Part shown: piece by piece, positions 1-5,099 of the stretch | How the letters are laid out: each line of letters begins with the position of its first letter | Position numbering within the stretch: the stretch's first letter is position 1 | Assembly: GCA_946479915.1 (NCBI GenBank) | Contig: CAMLHR010000108.1 | Coordinates: 1 to 5,099, forward strand | Origin: an uncultured Lysobacter sp. | GTDB taxonomy: Bacteria > Pseudomonadota > Gammaproteobacteria > Xanthomonadales > Xanthomonadaceae | Direction: 5' to 3' | DNA length: 5,099 nucleotides | Notes under the pieces: model-generated | Databases searched by the model: none | What the model was told of the DNA's origin: nothing | The model's input: only the letters and a program-made list of their open reading frames with translations | Position numbers and translations under genes: made by a program

Positions 1-1450
1 CGACGTCGCGCGGGCGCGCGAGCGCAGCGTGTTCGCGCTGCAGCAGGTGATCGAGCAGGGCCTGGAAGGCACGGCGATGGTGAGCTACGCGCACCTGCCG
101 GAGGACCAGCGCTGGGCGCTCGCGTTCTACATCGGCCAGTTCGCGTTCCCGGCCGAGGGGGTCGACCGCGGCGAAACCCTCTGGGAAGACCGTGCGGACG
201 TGCGTGCCGCGCTGCCGGACCTGGCCGCGCGCGTGCAGGCGCTGCCCGCGGGCCTGGCGGGGCTGGACCAGCCGCAGGCCGACGACCTGACGGCCTACCT
301 GCGCCGCCAGCCCACCGAGGCCGCGGCGATCGCGCTGGCGGGGCAGGGCGACGGTGGCGCGCTGGGGCTGGCGCGCACGCGCCTGCAGGAAGGCCTCGAG
401 GCGTATGCCGCGGGCGACGCGGGCCTGGCGCGCGACAAGGTGCTGTCGGCCTACCTCGACGGCGTGGAGCCGATCGAGCCCCTGCTGGGTGCGCGCGACC
501 GCCAGTTGCTGCTCGACGTCGAGGCGGCGATGGCGCAGGTGCGTGCCGGCATCGCCCGAGGCGCCTCGCCCGCGCGGGTCGAGGCCGACGCCGCGCAGGC
601 GGCGGCATTGCTCGATCGCGCGGAAGGCGTGCTGTCGGCCGACGACGAGGCGGGCGCCACCACGGCGTTCGTCGGGGCGCTGACCATCCTGCTGCGCGAG
701 GGGCTGGAGGCGCTGCTGCTGGTGATCGCGATGGTGGCGTTCCTGCGCAAGGCCGGCCGCACCGAGGCGATGCCGTACGTGCATGCCGGCTGGGCGGGCG
801 CGCTGCTCGCGGGTGGCGCGACCTGGCTGCTGGCGACGACGCTGGTGGAGATCAGCGGCGCGAGCCGCGAGCTGACGGAAGGCTTCGCAGCGCTGTTCGC
901 CGCGGCCGTGCTGGTGTCGGTCGGCATCTGGATGCACGGCAAGAGCCGGGCCGACGCGTGGCAGCGCTACATCCGCGAGAAGTTGTCGCGCGCGCTGTCG
1001 AAGGGGTCGGCGTGGTTCCTGTTCGTGCTCGCCTTCGTCGTGGTCTACCGCGAGGCGTTCGAGACGGTGCTGTTCTACGCGGCGCTGTGGAGCCAGGGCC
1101 ACCATGCGTCGATCATGGCCGGCGCCGCGGCCGCGGTCGTCGCGCTCGCGGTGATCGCGTGGCTGATGCTGCGCTACAGCCGCCGGCTGCCGTTCGGCAC
1201 GTTCTTCGGCGTCAGCGCGGTGCTGGTCGCGGTGCTCGCGGTGGTGCTGGCGGGCAAGGGCGTGGCGGCGCTGCAGGAAGCCGGCTGGCTGCCGCTGTCG
1301 CTGGTGGACGGCCCGCGGATCGACCTGCTGGGCGTGCATCCGACGCTGCAGGGGCTCGGCGCGCAGCTGGCGGTGCTGGCGGTGCTGCTGGTCGGGTTCG
1401 CGTGGAATGCGTGGAATGCGCGGGTCGCCGCTGAAGCGGCTCCCACATAG
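1..1450 (+). CDS. Cytochrome c / FTR1-family iron permease fusion, 5' partial
   Basis: High-affinity iron permease of the FTR1/EfeU family in the inner membrane, fused to an N-terminal cytochrome-c domain that may take part in iron redox chemistry during uptake. The reading frame is open to base 2, so the true start lies upstream. The GTG at 29 is an internal Val and is used below only for numbering. Residues 1-40 look like the end of a class I cytochrome c, with GTAM (Met17) as the likely distal haem ligand; the CxxCH motif would lie off the window. Residues about 105-205 form a helical, probably periplasmic, linker. The permease core has about seven hydrophobic segments (roughly 213-239, 252-274, 283-303, 327-350, 357-378, 386-408, 437-460). 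Two family iron-binding motifs are intact: REGLE (223-227) in the first segment and REAFE (341-345) in the fourth. The C-terminus lies in a REP-like repeat. Family assignment is secure; the iron oxidation state carried is not visible. Confidence 0.93.
   Translation, partial: DVARARERSVFALQQVIEQGLEGTAMVSYAHLPEDQRWALAFYIGQFAFPAEGVDRGETLWEDRADVRAALPDLAARVQALPAGLAGLDQPQADDLTAYLRRQPTEAAAIALAGQGDGGALGLARTRLQEGLEAYAAGDAGLARDKVLSAYLDGVEPIEPLLGARDRQLLLDVEAAMAQVRAGIARGASPARVEADAAQAAALLDRAEGVLSADDEAGATTAFVGALTILLREGLEALLLVIAMVAFLRKAGRTEAMPYVHAGWAGALLAGGATWLLATTLVEISGASRELTEGFAALFAAAVLVSVGIWMHGKSRADAWQRYIREKLSRALSKGSAWFLFVLAFVVVYREAFETVLFYAALWSQGHHASIMAGAAAAVVALAVIAWLMLRYSRRLPFGTFFGVSAVLVAVLAVVLAGKGVAALQEAGWLPLSLVDGPRIDLLGVHPTLQGLGAQLAVLAVLLVGFAWNAWNARVAAEAAPT
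1422..1449 (-). repeat. REP-like palindrome overlapping the permease stop codon
   Basis: Read on the minus strand, this stretch starts TATGTGGGAGCCGC, continues with a TTCA tetraloop and a matching GCGGC arm, and ends in GACCC. The stem is a perfect 5-bp inverted repeat (GCCGC at 1427-1431, GCGGC at 1436-1440). The GTGG head followed by a short GC stem with a TTCA loop resembles the dispersed REP elements of Xanthomonas/Stenotrophomonas/Lysobacter relatives, which are mobilised by RAYT transposases. That resemblance is from memory. The element encodes the last residues of the iron permease (about RVAAEAAPT) and its TAG stop. It sits at the convergent junction with the zinc-ribbon gene, where it could act as a bidirectional terminator or mRNA 3'-end stabiliser. 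Only one copy is in the window, so repetitiveness cannot be shown here. Confidence 0.6.
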
Positions 1451-1456
1451 GACCGG

Positions 1457-1828
1457 TCAGTGCTTGCGGCGGCGGGCGCGGGCGCCGGTCGCTTCGCTGG
1501 CCTCGACGACGACGCTGAAGCTGCGGGACTCGCCCGGGAACAGGGCGCCGACGCCGACGAGGCGGCGGTCGATCTCCTCGCCGCGCTCGTTGCGGATGCT
1601 CAGCACCATCGTGTATTCGCAGGCGCCCTCGTCGGGCCCCTGCAGCGTCCCCTCGACGTTGAGGGGCGAGAACTTCGCGACGGTCGCCTGGTTGGCGGCG
1701 GCCGCCGCGGAGTCGAAGCGCAGGTGGCCGCGGCACGCCGGGCACACCGGCGCACTCTCCAGGATCGTGGCCTTGCAGTGCGGGCAGGTGCGCGTGGCAC
1801 CTGCCTCGCCCGGACGCGCCGCGCTCAT
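1457..1828 (-). CDS. Small zinc-ribbon protein paired with bactofilin
   Basis: 123-residue cytosolic protein of unknown function. Residues 15-32 form a classic zinc ribbon: two CxxC knuckles, CPHC (C15, C18) and CPAC (C29, C32), ten residues apart, followed by a short RGHLRF strand. Residues about 50-110 are rich in predicted beta strands with alternating hydrophobics (SPLNVEGTL, YTMVLSIRN, SRSFSVVVEA) and could form a small beta-sandwich. The tail is strongly basic (ARARRRKH). No signal peptide or membrane segment is seen. The ATG at 1826-1828 starts one base after the bactofilin stop (TGA-C-ATG) and has no clear Shine-Dalgarno sequence, so translation probably depends on ribosomes finishing the bactofilin. 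The 3' end is convergent with the iron permease, six bases away. The ribbon could bind nucleic acid or another protein, and the beta part might dock to bactofilin filaments; both are inference. Confidence 0.85.
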   Translation of the reverse strand: MSAARPGEAGATRTCPHCKATILESAPVCPACRGHLRFDSAAAAANQATVAKFSPLNVEGTLQGPDEGACEYTMVLSIRNERGEEIDRRLVGVGALFPGESRSFSVVVEASEATGARARRRKH

Positions 1829-1829
1829 G

Positions 1830-2330
1830 TCAGCCCAGCGCGCTCTCGGCCTTCGACGACGGCGACTTCGCCTTCTCTTCCCAGCCGAAGTCGGCCTGGC
1901 CGCGCATGCGCGCGCCGGCGGCGACGGTCAGCGAGCCGGCCTTGATGTCGCCGGTCAGCGAGCCGGAGGCCAGCAGTTCGACCTGCTGCGCGGACTCGAT
2001 GTTGCCCTCGACCTCGCCGGCGATCACGACCTTCTGCGCGCGCACGCTGCCGGTCAGCTTGGCGCCGGTCTCGATGGTCAGGTTGCCCTGCACGTTCACG
2101 TCGCCCTTGAACTTGCCCGCGATGCGGACGTGGCCGGCGCCGTCGATCTTGCCCTCGATGGTGAGGTCGGAGGCGATCAGCGATTCCTTCAGCTCGGGCG
2201 AGCGGGCCGGGGCGCGCTGGGTGTCGAAGTCGCTCGGGCGGATGGGGGTCGGTTCCGCGGCGGCCTGGTTGGAGGCCGGGGACGGGGCGTTGCCGGGCTT
2301 GCCGGCGGGCTGGTCTTTCCAGATGGCCAT
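1830..2330 (-). CDS. Bactofilin (polymer-forming cytoskeletal protein)
   Basis: Bactofilin, a cytoskeletal protein that polymerises without nucleotide and scaffolds cell-wall enzymes or polarity factors at the inner membrane. It has 166 residues, usual for the family. Residues 1-45 are a disordered Pro/Ala/Gln-rich tail (starting MAIWKDQPAGK) that may contact the membrane or partners. Residues about 46-148 are the core right-handed beta-helix, seen as repeating short strands with conserved glycines: DLTIEGKIDG, HVRIAGKFKGDVNVQG, NLTIETGAKLTGSV, KVVIAGEVEGNI, SLTGDIKAGSLTVAAGARMRG. A short charged tail (EEKAKSPSSKAES) follows. The ATG at 2328-2330 is the only good start; the mRNA just upstream is pyrimidine-rich (CTCCTGTCCCTCCTG) and lacks a Shine-Dalgarno sequence. 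In many bacteria bactofilins sit next to M23 peptidases; here the neighbour is the zinc-ribbon gene, one base downstream and probably co-translated. Confidence 0.93.
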   Translation of the reverse strand: MAIWKDQPAGKPGNAPSPASNQAAAEPTPIRPSDFDTQRAPARSPELKESLIASDLTIEGKIDGAGHVRIAGKFKGDVNVQGNLTIETGAKLTGSVRAQKVVIAGEVEGNIESAQQVELLASGSLTGDIKAGSLTVAAGARMRGQADFGWEEKAKSPSSKAESALG

Positions 2331-2367
2331 GGCTTGACTCGCACAGGAGGGACAGGAGCCGTCGAGG

Positions 2368-2395
2368 CTAACACCGCTTCACGCGGCGCACACAA
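2368..2395 (-). promoter_or_regulatory. Weak candidate promoter for bactofilin operon
   Basis: On the minus strand, TTGTGT (2395-2390) and TGTTAG (2373-2368) are separated by 16 bases and lie about 40 bases before the bactofilin ATG. Each matches the sigma-70 consensus at only three of six positions. The placement in the only sizeable gap is sensible, because the transporter upstream may be followed by a hairpin. The sequence match alone is poor, so this is a low-confidence call. Confidence 0.2.
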
Positions 2396-2411
2396 GTGCC
2401 TGCGGGTCCGG

Positions 2412-2446
2412 TGACGGCCGTCCCATTCGGGTTTCGCTGGCGGTCA
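2412..2446 (-). terminator. Possible hairpin just after the transporter stop
   Basis: On the minus strand, TGACCGCC, which begins with the stop codon itself (2446-2439), can pair with GGCCGTCA (2419-2412) with one C-C mismatch. The loop contains a further small CCC/GGG hairpin (CCCGAATGGG). A 10-base palindrome, GACGGCCGTC, lies at 2413-2422. No U-tract follows, so it does not meet the usual criteria for an intrinsic terminator. It could be a Rho-associated or processed 3' end, or chance in GC-rich DNA. Confidence 0.2.
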
Positions 2447-4402
2447 GCCTGCTGAATACAGGTAATGGCGGAACCGGTTGTAGTGGGAGAGGGCGTCCGC
2501 GATGACCTGCTCGGCGTCATAGCCGTAGATGTCGTAGCCCCGGCCGCCCTGGGCCAGGAACACCTCGACCTGGAAGTAGCGGCTGCGCTCGCCGGCCAGG
2601 GCTGAGTCGGTCAGGGCGAAGGCCGGGATCGCGTGCTGGACCGCCCGGGCGGTGTATCGGAACTCCGGCGCGCCCGGGCCGTGGCGGACGACCAGCCAGG
2701 CCGCGTCCTCGTCGGTGCCGGCCTCCGAGTCGAGACCGCGCTCGACCATCTCGCCGGCCACCCGGGCCAGGGCGCCGGCCACGGTGTCGTGCAGGTAGCG
2801 CACGGCCTGCGCACGGCCGGGGTGGCTGACGATGGCGGCCAGCCGGCGCCGCCAGGGGATCGCGGTCCCCGGTGCGATCGGCGCGGAAGGCAGCAGGTGG
2901 CTGCGGGTCTGGCGCCGTTCGTCGCTGAGCGCCTTCCAGATGCCGTAGCACATCAGCAGCATGACCACGGCCAGTGGCAGGCCCGCGATCACCGCGGCCA
3001 TCTGCACCGCGGCCAGGCCGCCGGCGAGCAACAGGCAGGCGGCCACCGCACCGCACGCCAGCGCCCAGCCCACGCGCAGCCACAGCACCGGCTCCTCCTC
3101 GCCGCGCGAGGTGATCATCGCGATCACCAGCGCGCCGGCGTCCGAGGCGGTGACGAAGTAGACCGCCACCAGCAGCCCGGTGATCCAGGCGAGCACCGTC
3201 GCCCAGGGCAGGTAGTCGAACACCGTGAACAGCGCCACCGGCATGTTGTCGGCGACGGTGCGCGCGATCTCGCCGTTGGCGACGTTGATGTCCAGCCAGA
3301 TCGCGGTGTCGCCGAAGATCGTGAACCACGCGAAGCTGAAGCCCGCCGGCGCGAAGAGGACACCGACCAGGAACTCCCGGATCGTGCGCCCGCGCGAGAA
3401 GCGAGCGAAGAACATGCCCACGAACGGCGACCCCGAGATCCACCAGCCCCAGTAGAACAGCGTCCAGGTGCCCACCCAGTCGGTGGGCTCGTAGGCGTAG
3501 ATGTGGAAAGTGCGCGAGACAATGCCGTCCAGGTACAGCCCGATGTTCTCGACGAAGGCCTTGAGCAGGAACTGGGTCGGCCCGAGCGAGAGCACCAGCA
3601 GCATCAGCAGGAACGACACCAGGATGATGAGCTCGCTCATGCGGCGGATGCCGTTGTCCAGGCCGGTCGCCACGGTGGTCGCCGCCAGCGCGGTGACGAT
3701 CGCGATCAGCCAGAGCTGCATCGCCAGCGACTGCGGCAGCCCGAACAGGTAGTTCATGCTCGCGTTGAGCTGGGACACCCCCAGGCCGAGCGAGGTCGCC
3801 AGGCCGGCGAGGGTGCCGACCACCGCGAAGATGTCGACGATGTCGCCGGCCAGGCCGTCCACGCGGTCGCCGAGGAAGGGCCGGAACGCGGAGCGCAGCA
3901 GCAGCGGCTGCCCGCGGCGGTAGCCGAAGTACGCCAGCGCCAGGCCGACCACCGCGTAGATCGCCCACGCGTGCACGCCCCAGTGGAAGAACGTGACCTC
4001 CATGGCGTCGCGCGCGGCCTGCGCCGAGCCAGGCTCCGCGTCGGGAGGGAAGGCGAAGTGCGTGATCGGCTCGGCGACACCGTAGAACACGATGCCGATG
4101 CCCATGCCGGCGCTGAAGAGCATCGCCAGCCAGGTGCCGCTGCCGTAGTCGGGCCGCGATTCGTCAGGTCCGAGCTTGATCTGCCCGAACGGGCTCACCG
4201 CCAGGCCGAGCAGAAACACGACGAAGACGCCGACGGCCAACAGGTAGAACCAGCCGGCCTCGGCGATGATCCAGTTGTTGGCGGCGCTGAAGGTCGCGTT
4301 GGCCGCGTCGGGCCAGGCACTGGCGCCGACGATCAGGCAGGCGGCAATCAGCGTGGAGCCGAAGAAGGTCACGGGCGAGACGCGATCGAGGAATCGTTTC
4401 AT
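2444..4402 (-). CDS. betT: BCCT-family choline/glycine-betaine transporter, BetT-like
   Basis: Secondary transporter for trimethylammonium compounds (choline, glycine betaine or relatives) in the inner membrane, used for osmoprotection or nutrition. It has 652 residues, close to E. coli BetT (677). About twelve membrane segments lie between residues 10 and 490. Aligned by eye with BetP, the aromatic-box residues of TM4 are kept (W141, W146, Y149 in HWGVHAWAIY), as are the TM8 tryptophans W320/W321. The signature SPFVGMFFARFSRGRTIREF follows. The glycine stretch is GMGIG (99-103), as in sodium/betaine carriers, whereas E. coli BetT has an Asp at the last position. Residues about 510-652 form a cytosolic tail like that of BetT (FQVEVFLAQGGRGYDIYGY, then EQVIADALSHY), which in BetT is linked to osmotic activation. 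Odd residues are G324, where Trp is usual, and T418-A419-S420 at the sodium site. An AGGAGG site lies 7 bases before the ATG. The exact substrate is uncertain. Confidence 0.93.
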   Translation of the reverse strand: MKRFLDRVSPVTFFGSTLIAACLIVGASAWPDAANATFSAANNWIIAEAGWFYLLAVGVFVVFLLGLAVSPFGQIKLGPDESRPDYGSGTWLAMLFSAGMGIGIVFYGVAEPITHFAFPPDAEPGSAQAARDAMEVTFFHWGVHAWAIYAVVGLALAYFGYRRGQPLLLRSAFRPFLGDRVDGLAGDIVDIFAVVGTLAGLATSLGLGVSQLNASMNYLFGLPQSLAMQLWLIAIVTALAATTVATGLDNGIRRMSELIILVSFLLMLLVLSLGPTQFLLKAFVENIGLYLDGIVSRTFHIYAYEPTDWVGTWTLFYWGWWISGSPFVGMFFARFSRGRTIREFLVGVLFAPAGFSFAWFTIFGDTAIWLDINVANGEIARTVADNMPVALFTVFDYLPWATVLAWITGLLVAVYFVTASDAGALVIAMITSRGEEEPVLWLRVGWALACGAVAACLLLAGGLAAVQMAAVIAGLPLAVVMLLMCYGIWKALSDERRQTRSHLLPSAPIAPGTAIPWRRRLAAIVSHPGRAQAVRYLHDTVAGALARVAGEMVERGLDSEAGTDEDAAWLVVRHGPGAPEFRYTARAVQHAIPAFALTDSALAGERSRYFQVEVFLAQGGRGYDIYGYDAEQVIADALSHYNRFRHYLYSAG

Positions 4403-4420
4403 CGCCAGCCCTCCTGGCTG
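4403..4420 (-). promoter_or_regulatory. Strong RBS in a short inverted repeat before the transporter
   Basis: The 18 bases between the carboxylase stop and the transporter ATG contain a full AGGAGG (4415-4410), 7 bases before the ATG, which fixes the start. The same bases hold two overlapping inverted repeats on the minus strand: CAGCC/GGCTG (4420-4416 with 4410-4406, loop AGGAG) and GCCAG/CTGGC (4418-4414 with 4408-4404, loop GAGGG). In the first fold the ribosome site is mostly exposed in the loop; in the second it is partly in a stem. The RBS is clear; any regulatory role of the folds is inference. Confidence 0.75.
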
Positions 4421-5099
4421 CTACATGCGGAACACTCCGAACCGCGGCCGATCCGGGATTGGCGCGTTGAGGCTCGCCGACAGGCCCAATCCCAACACGC
4501 GGCGCGTGTCGGCCGGGTCGATGATCCCGTCGTCCCACAGCCGCGCGGTCGCGTACCAGGGGCTGCCTTGCGCCTCGTATTGCTCGCGGATCGGGGCCTT
4601 GAAGGCGTCCTCGTCGGCCACGCTCCACTCGCCGCCGCGGGCCTCGATGCCGTCGCGGCGCACGGTGGCCAGCACGCTGGCGGCCTGCTCGCCGCCCATC
4701 ACGCTGATGCGCGCGTTGGGCCACATCCACAGGAAGCGCGCGCCGTAGGCGCGGCCGCACATGGCGTAGTTGCCGGCGCCGAACGAGCCGCCGATGACCA
4801 CGGTGAACTTCGGCACGACCGAACAGGCGACGGCGGTGACCATCTTCGCGCCGTCCTTTGCGATGCCGGCGTTCTCGTACTTGCGGCCGACCATGAAGCC
4901 GGTGATGTTCTGCAGGAACACCAGCGGGATGCCGCGCTGGTTGCACAGCTCGATGAAGTGCGTGCCCTTGAGCGCGCTCTCCGAGAACAGGATGCCGTTG
5001 TTGGCGATGATGCCGACCGGATAGCCGTGCAGGTGGGCGAAGCCGGTGACCAGGGTCTTGCCGTAGCGCGCCTTGAACTCCTGCAGCTCGCTGCCGTCG
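4421..5099 (-). CDS. liuB: Methylcrotonyl-CoA carboxylase carboxyltransferase (beta) subunit, C-terminal part
   Basis: Carboxyltransferase subunit of biotin-dependent 3-methylcrotonyl-CoA carboxylase. It moves CO2 from carboxybiotin to 3-methylcrotonyl-CoA to give 3-methylglutaconyl-CoA in leucine (or acyclic terpene) breakdown. Only the last 225 residues are present; the family is about 535 long, and the reading frame stays open to base 5098, so the start lies to the right. The segment covers much of the C-terminal crotonase-like half: [20 protein letters not shown], then [13 protein letters not shown], then the glycine-rich [18 protein letters not shown] loop expected to form the oxyanion hole for biotin, then [19 protein letters not shown], then the typical ending [18 protein letters not shown]...FGVFRM with a TAG stop. 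These features favour the methylcrotonyl enzyme over propionyl- or geranyl-CoA carboxylases, though geranyl-CoA (AtuC) remains possible. The gene directly precedes the BCCT transporter and is probably co-transcribed with it. Confidence 0.92.
   Translation of the reverse strand, partial: DGSELQEFKARYGKTLVTGFAHLHGYPVGIIANNGILFSESALKGTHFIELCNQRGIPLVFLQNITGFMVGRKYENAGIAKDGAKMVTAVACSVVPKFTVVIGGSFGAGNYAMCGRAYGARFLWMWPNARISVMGGEQAASVLATVRRDGIEARGGEWSVADEDAFKAPIREQYEAQGSPWYATARLWDDGIIDPADTRRVLGLGLSASLNAPIPDRPRFGVFRM

Noticed and set aside
29..31. GTG as the start of the iron permease
   Set aside because: The frame continues upstream to the window edge with family-like residues (DVARARERS), and starting here would cut through the cytochrome-c domain.
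1451..1458. GACCGGTC palindrome in the convergent gap as an operator
   Set aside because: It is only 8 bases, overlaps a stop codon and has no promoter nearby; likely chance.
2345..2350. AGGAGG on the plus strand as a ribosome site
   Set aside because: No plus-strand start codon or plausible gene follows at a suitable distance.
2374..2388. CCGCTTCACGCGGCG, similar to the REP core with one extra base, upstream of bactofilin
   Set aside because: The GTGG head is missing and the stem is only 4 bp; in GC-rich DNA this similarity may be chance. A genome-wide search with the 1422-1449 element would decide.
1407..2414. 335-residue plus-strand open frame opposite the zinc-ribbon and bactofilin genes
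   Set aside because: It is low-complexity Arg/Ala/Gly-rich, overlaps the permease end and two well-supported genes on the other strand, and has no recognisable domain. Long antisense frames are expected in DNA of this GC content.
2517..3968. 483-residue minus-strand open frame inside the transporter gene
   Set aside because: It is a frame-shifted shadow of the BCCT gene, rich in Arg/Gly/Pro, with no membrane segments or motifs.
4164..4946. 260-residue minus-strand open frame spanning the carboxylase-transporter junction
   Set aside because: It is a shadow in another frame across two clear genes, with Arg-rich composition and no family resemblance.

Overview
The window is GC-rich, densely coding bacterial chromosome. 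The genes are of proteobacterial type. Two things point, from memory and not from a search, to Lysobacteraceae/Xanthomonadaceae (Lysobacter, Luteimonas or Xanthomonas relatives): a small bactofilin followed by a zinc-ribbon gene, and a REP-like palindrome with a GTGGGAGCCGC-type head.

Layout, left to right. Bases 1-1450 (+) hold the 3' part of an FTR1-family high-affinity iron permease. It carries an N-terminal cytochrome-c domain that is cut off by the window edge. Its last codons and stop codon lie inside a REP-like inverted repeat (1422-1449). Six bases further on, and convergent with it, a leftward block starts. Read in the direction of transcription, from right to left, this block is: the C-terminal 225 residues of a methylcrotonyl-CoA carboxylase carboxyltransferase subunit (liuB/mccB type, 5098-4421, start outside the window); a complete BCCT-family choline/glycine-betaine transporter with a BetT-type cytosolic tail (4402-2444); a 113-base gap with a possible hairpin and a weak promoter; a bactofilin (2330-1830); and, one base further, a small zinc-ribbon protein (1828-1457). 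No stretch longer than about 115 bases lacks a gene.

The genes fall into three functional units that look unrelated. The carboxylase and the transporter are 18 bases apart, with a strong ribosome binding site in the gap, and are very likely co-transcribed. This is an odd pairing of leucine breakdown with osmolyte or choline uptake. The bactofilin and the zinc-ribbon protein form a tight two-gene unit, probably translationally coupled, and may act together in cell-envelope or shape organisation. The iron permease belongs to a unit that lies mostly to the left of the window.

I see no phage, insertion sequence, CRISPR array, RNA gene or clearly new system here. The best leads are the REP at the permease stop codon, the uncharacterised zinc-ribbon partner of the bactofilin, and unusual residues at the substrate and sodium sites of the BCCT transporter.
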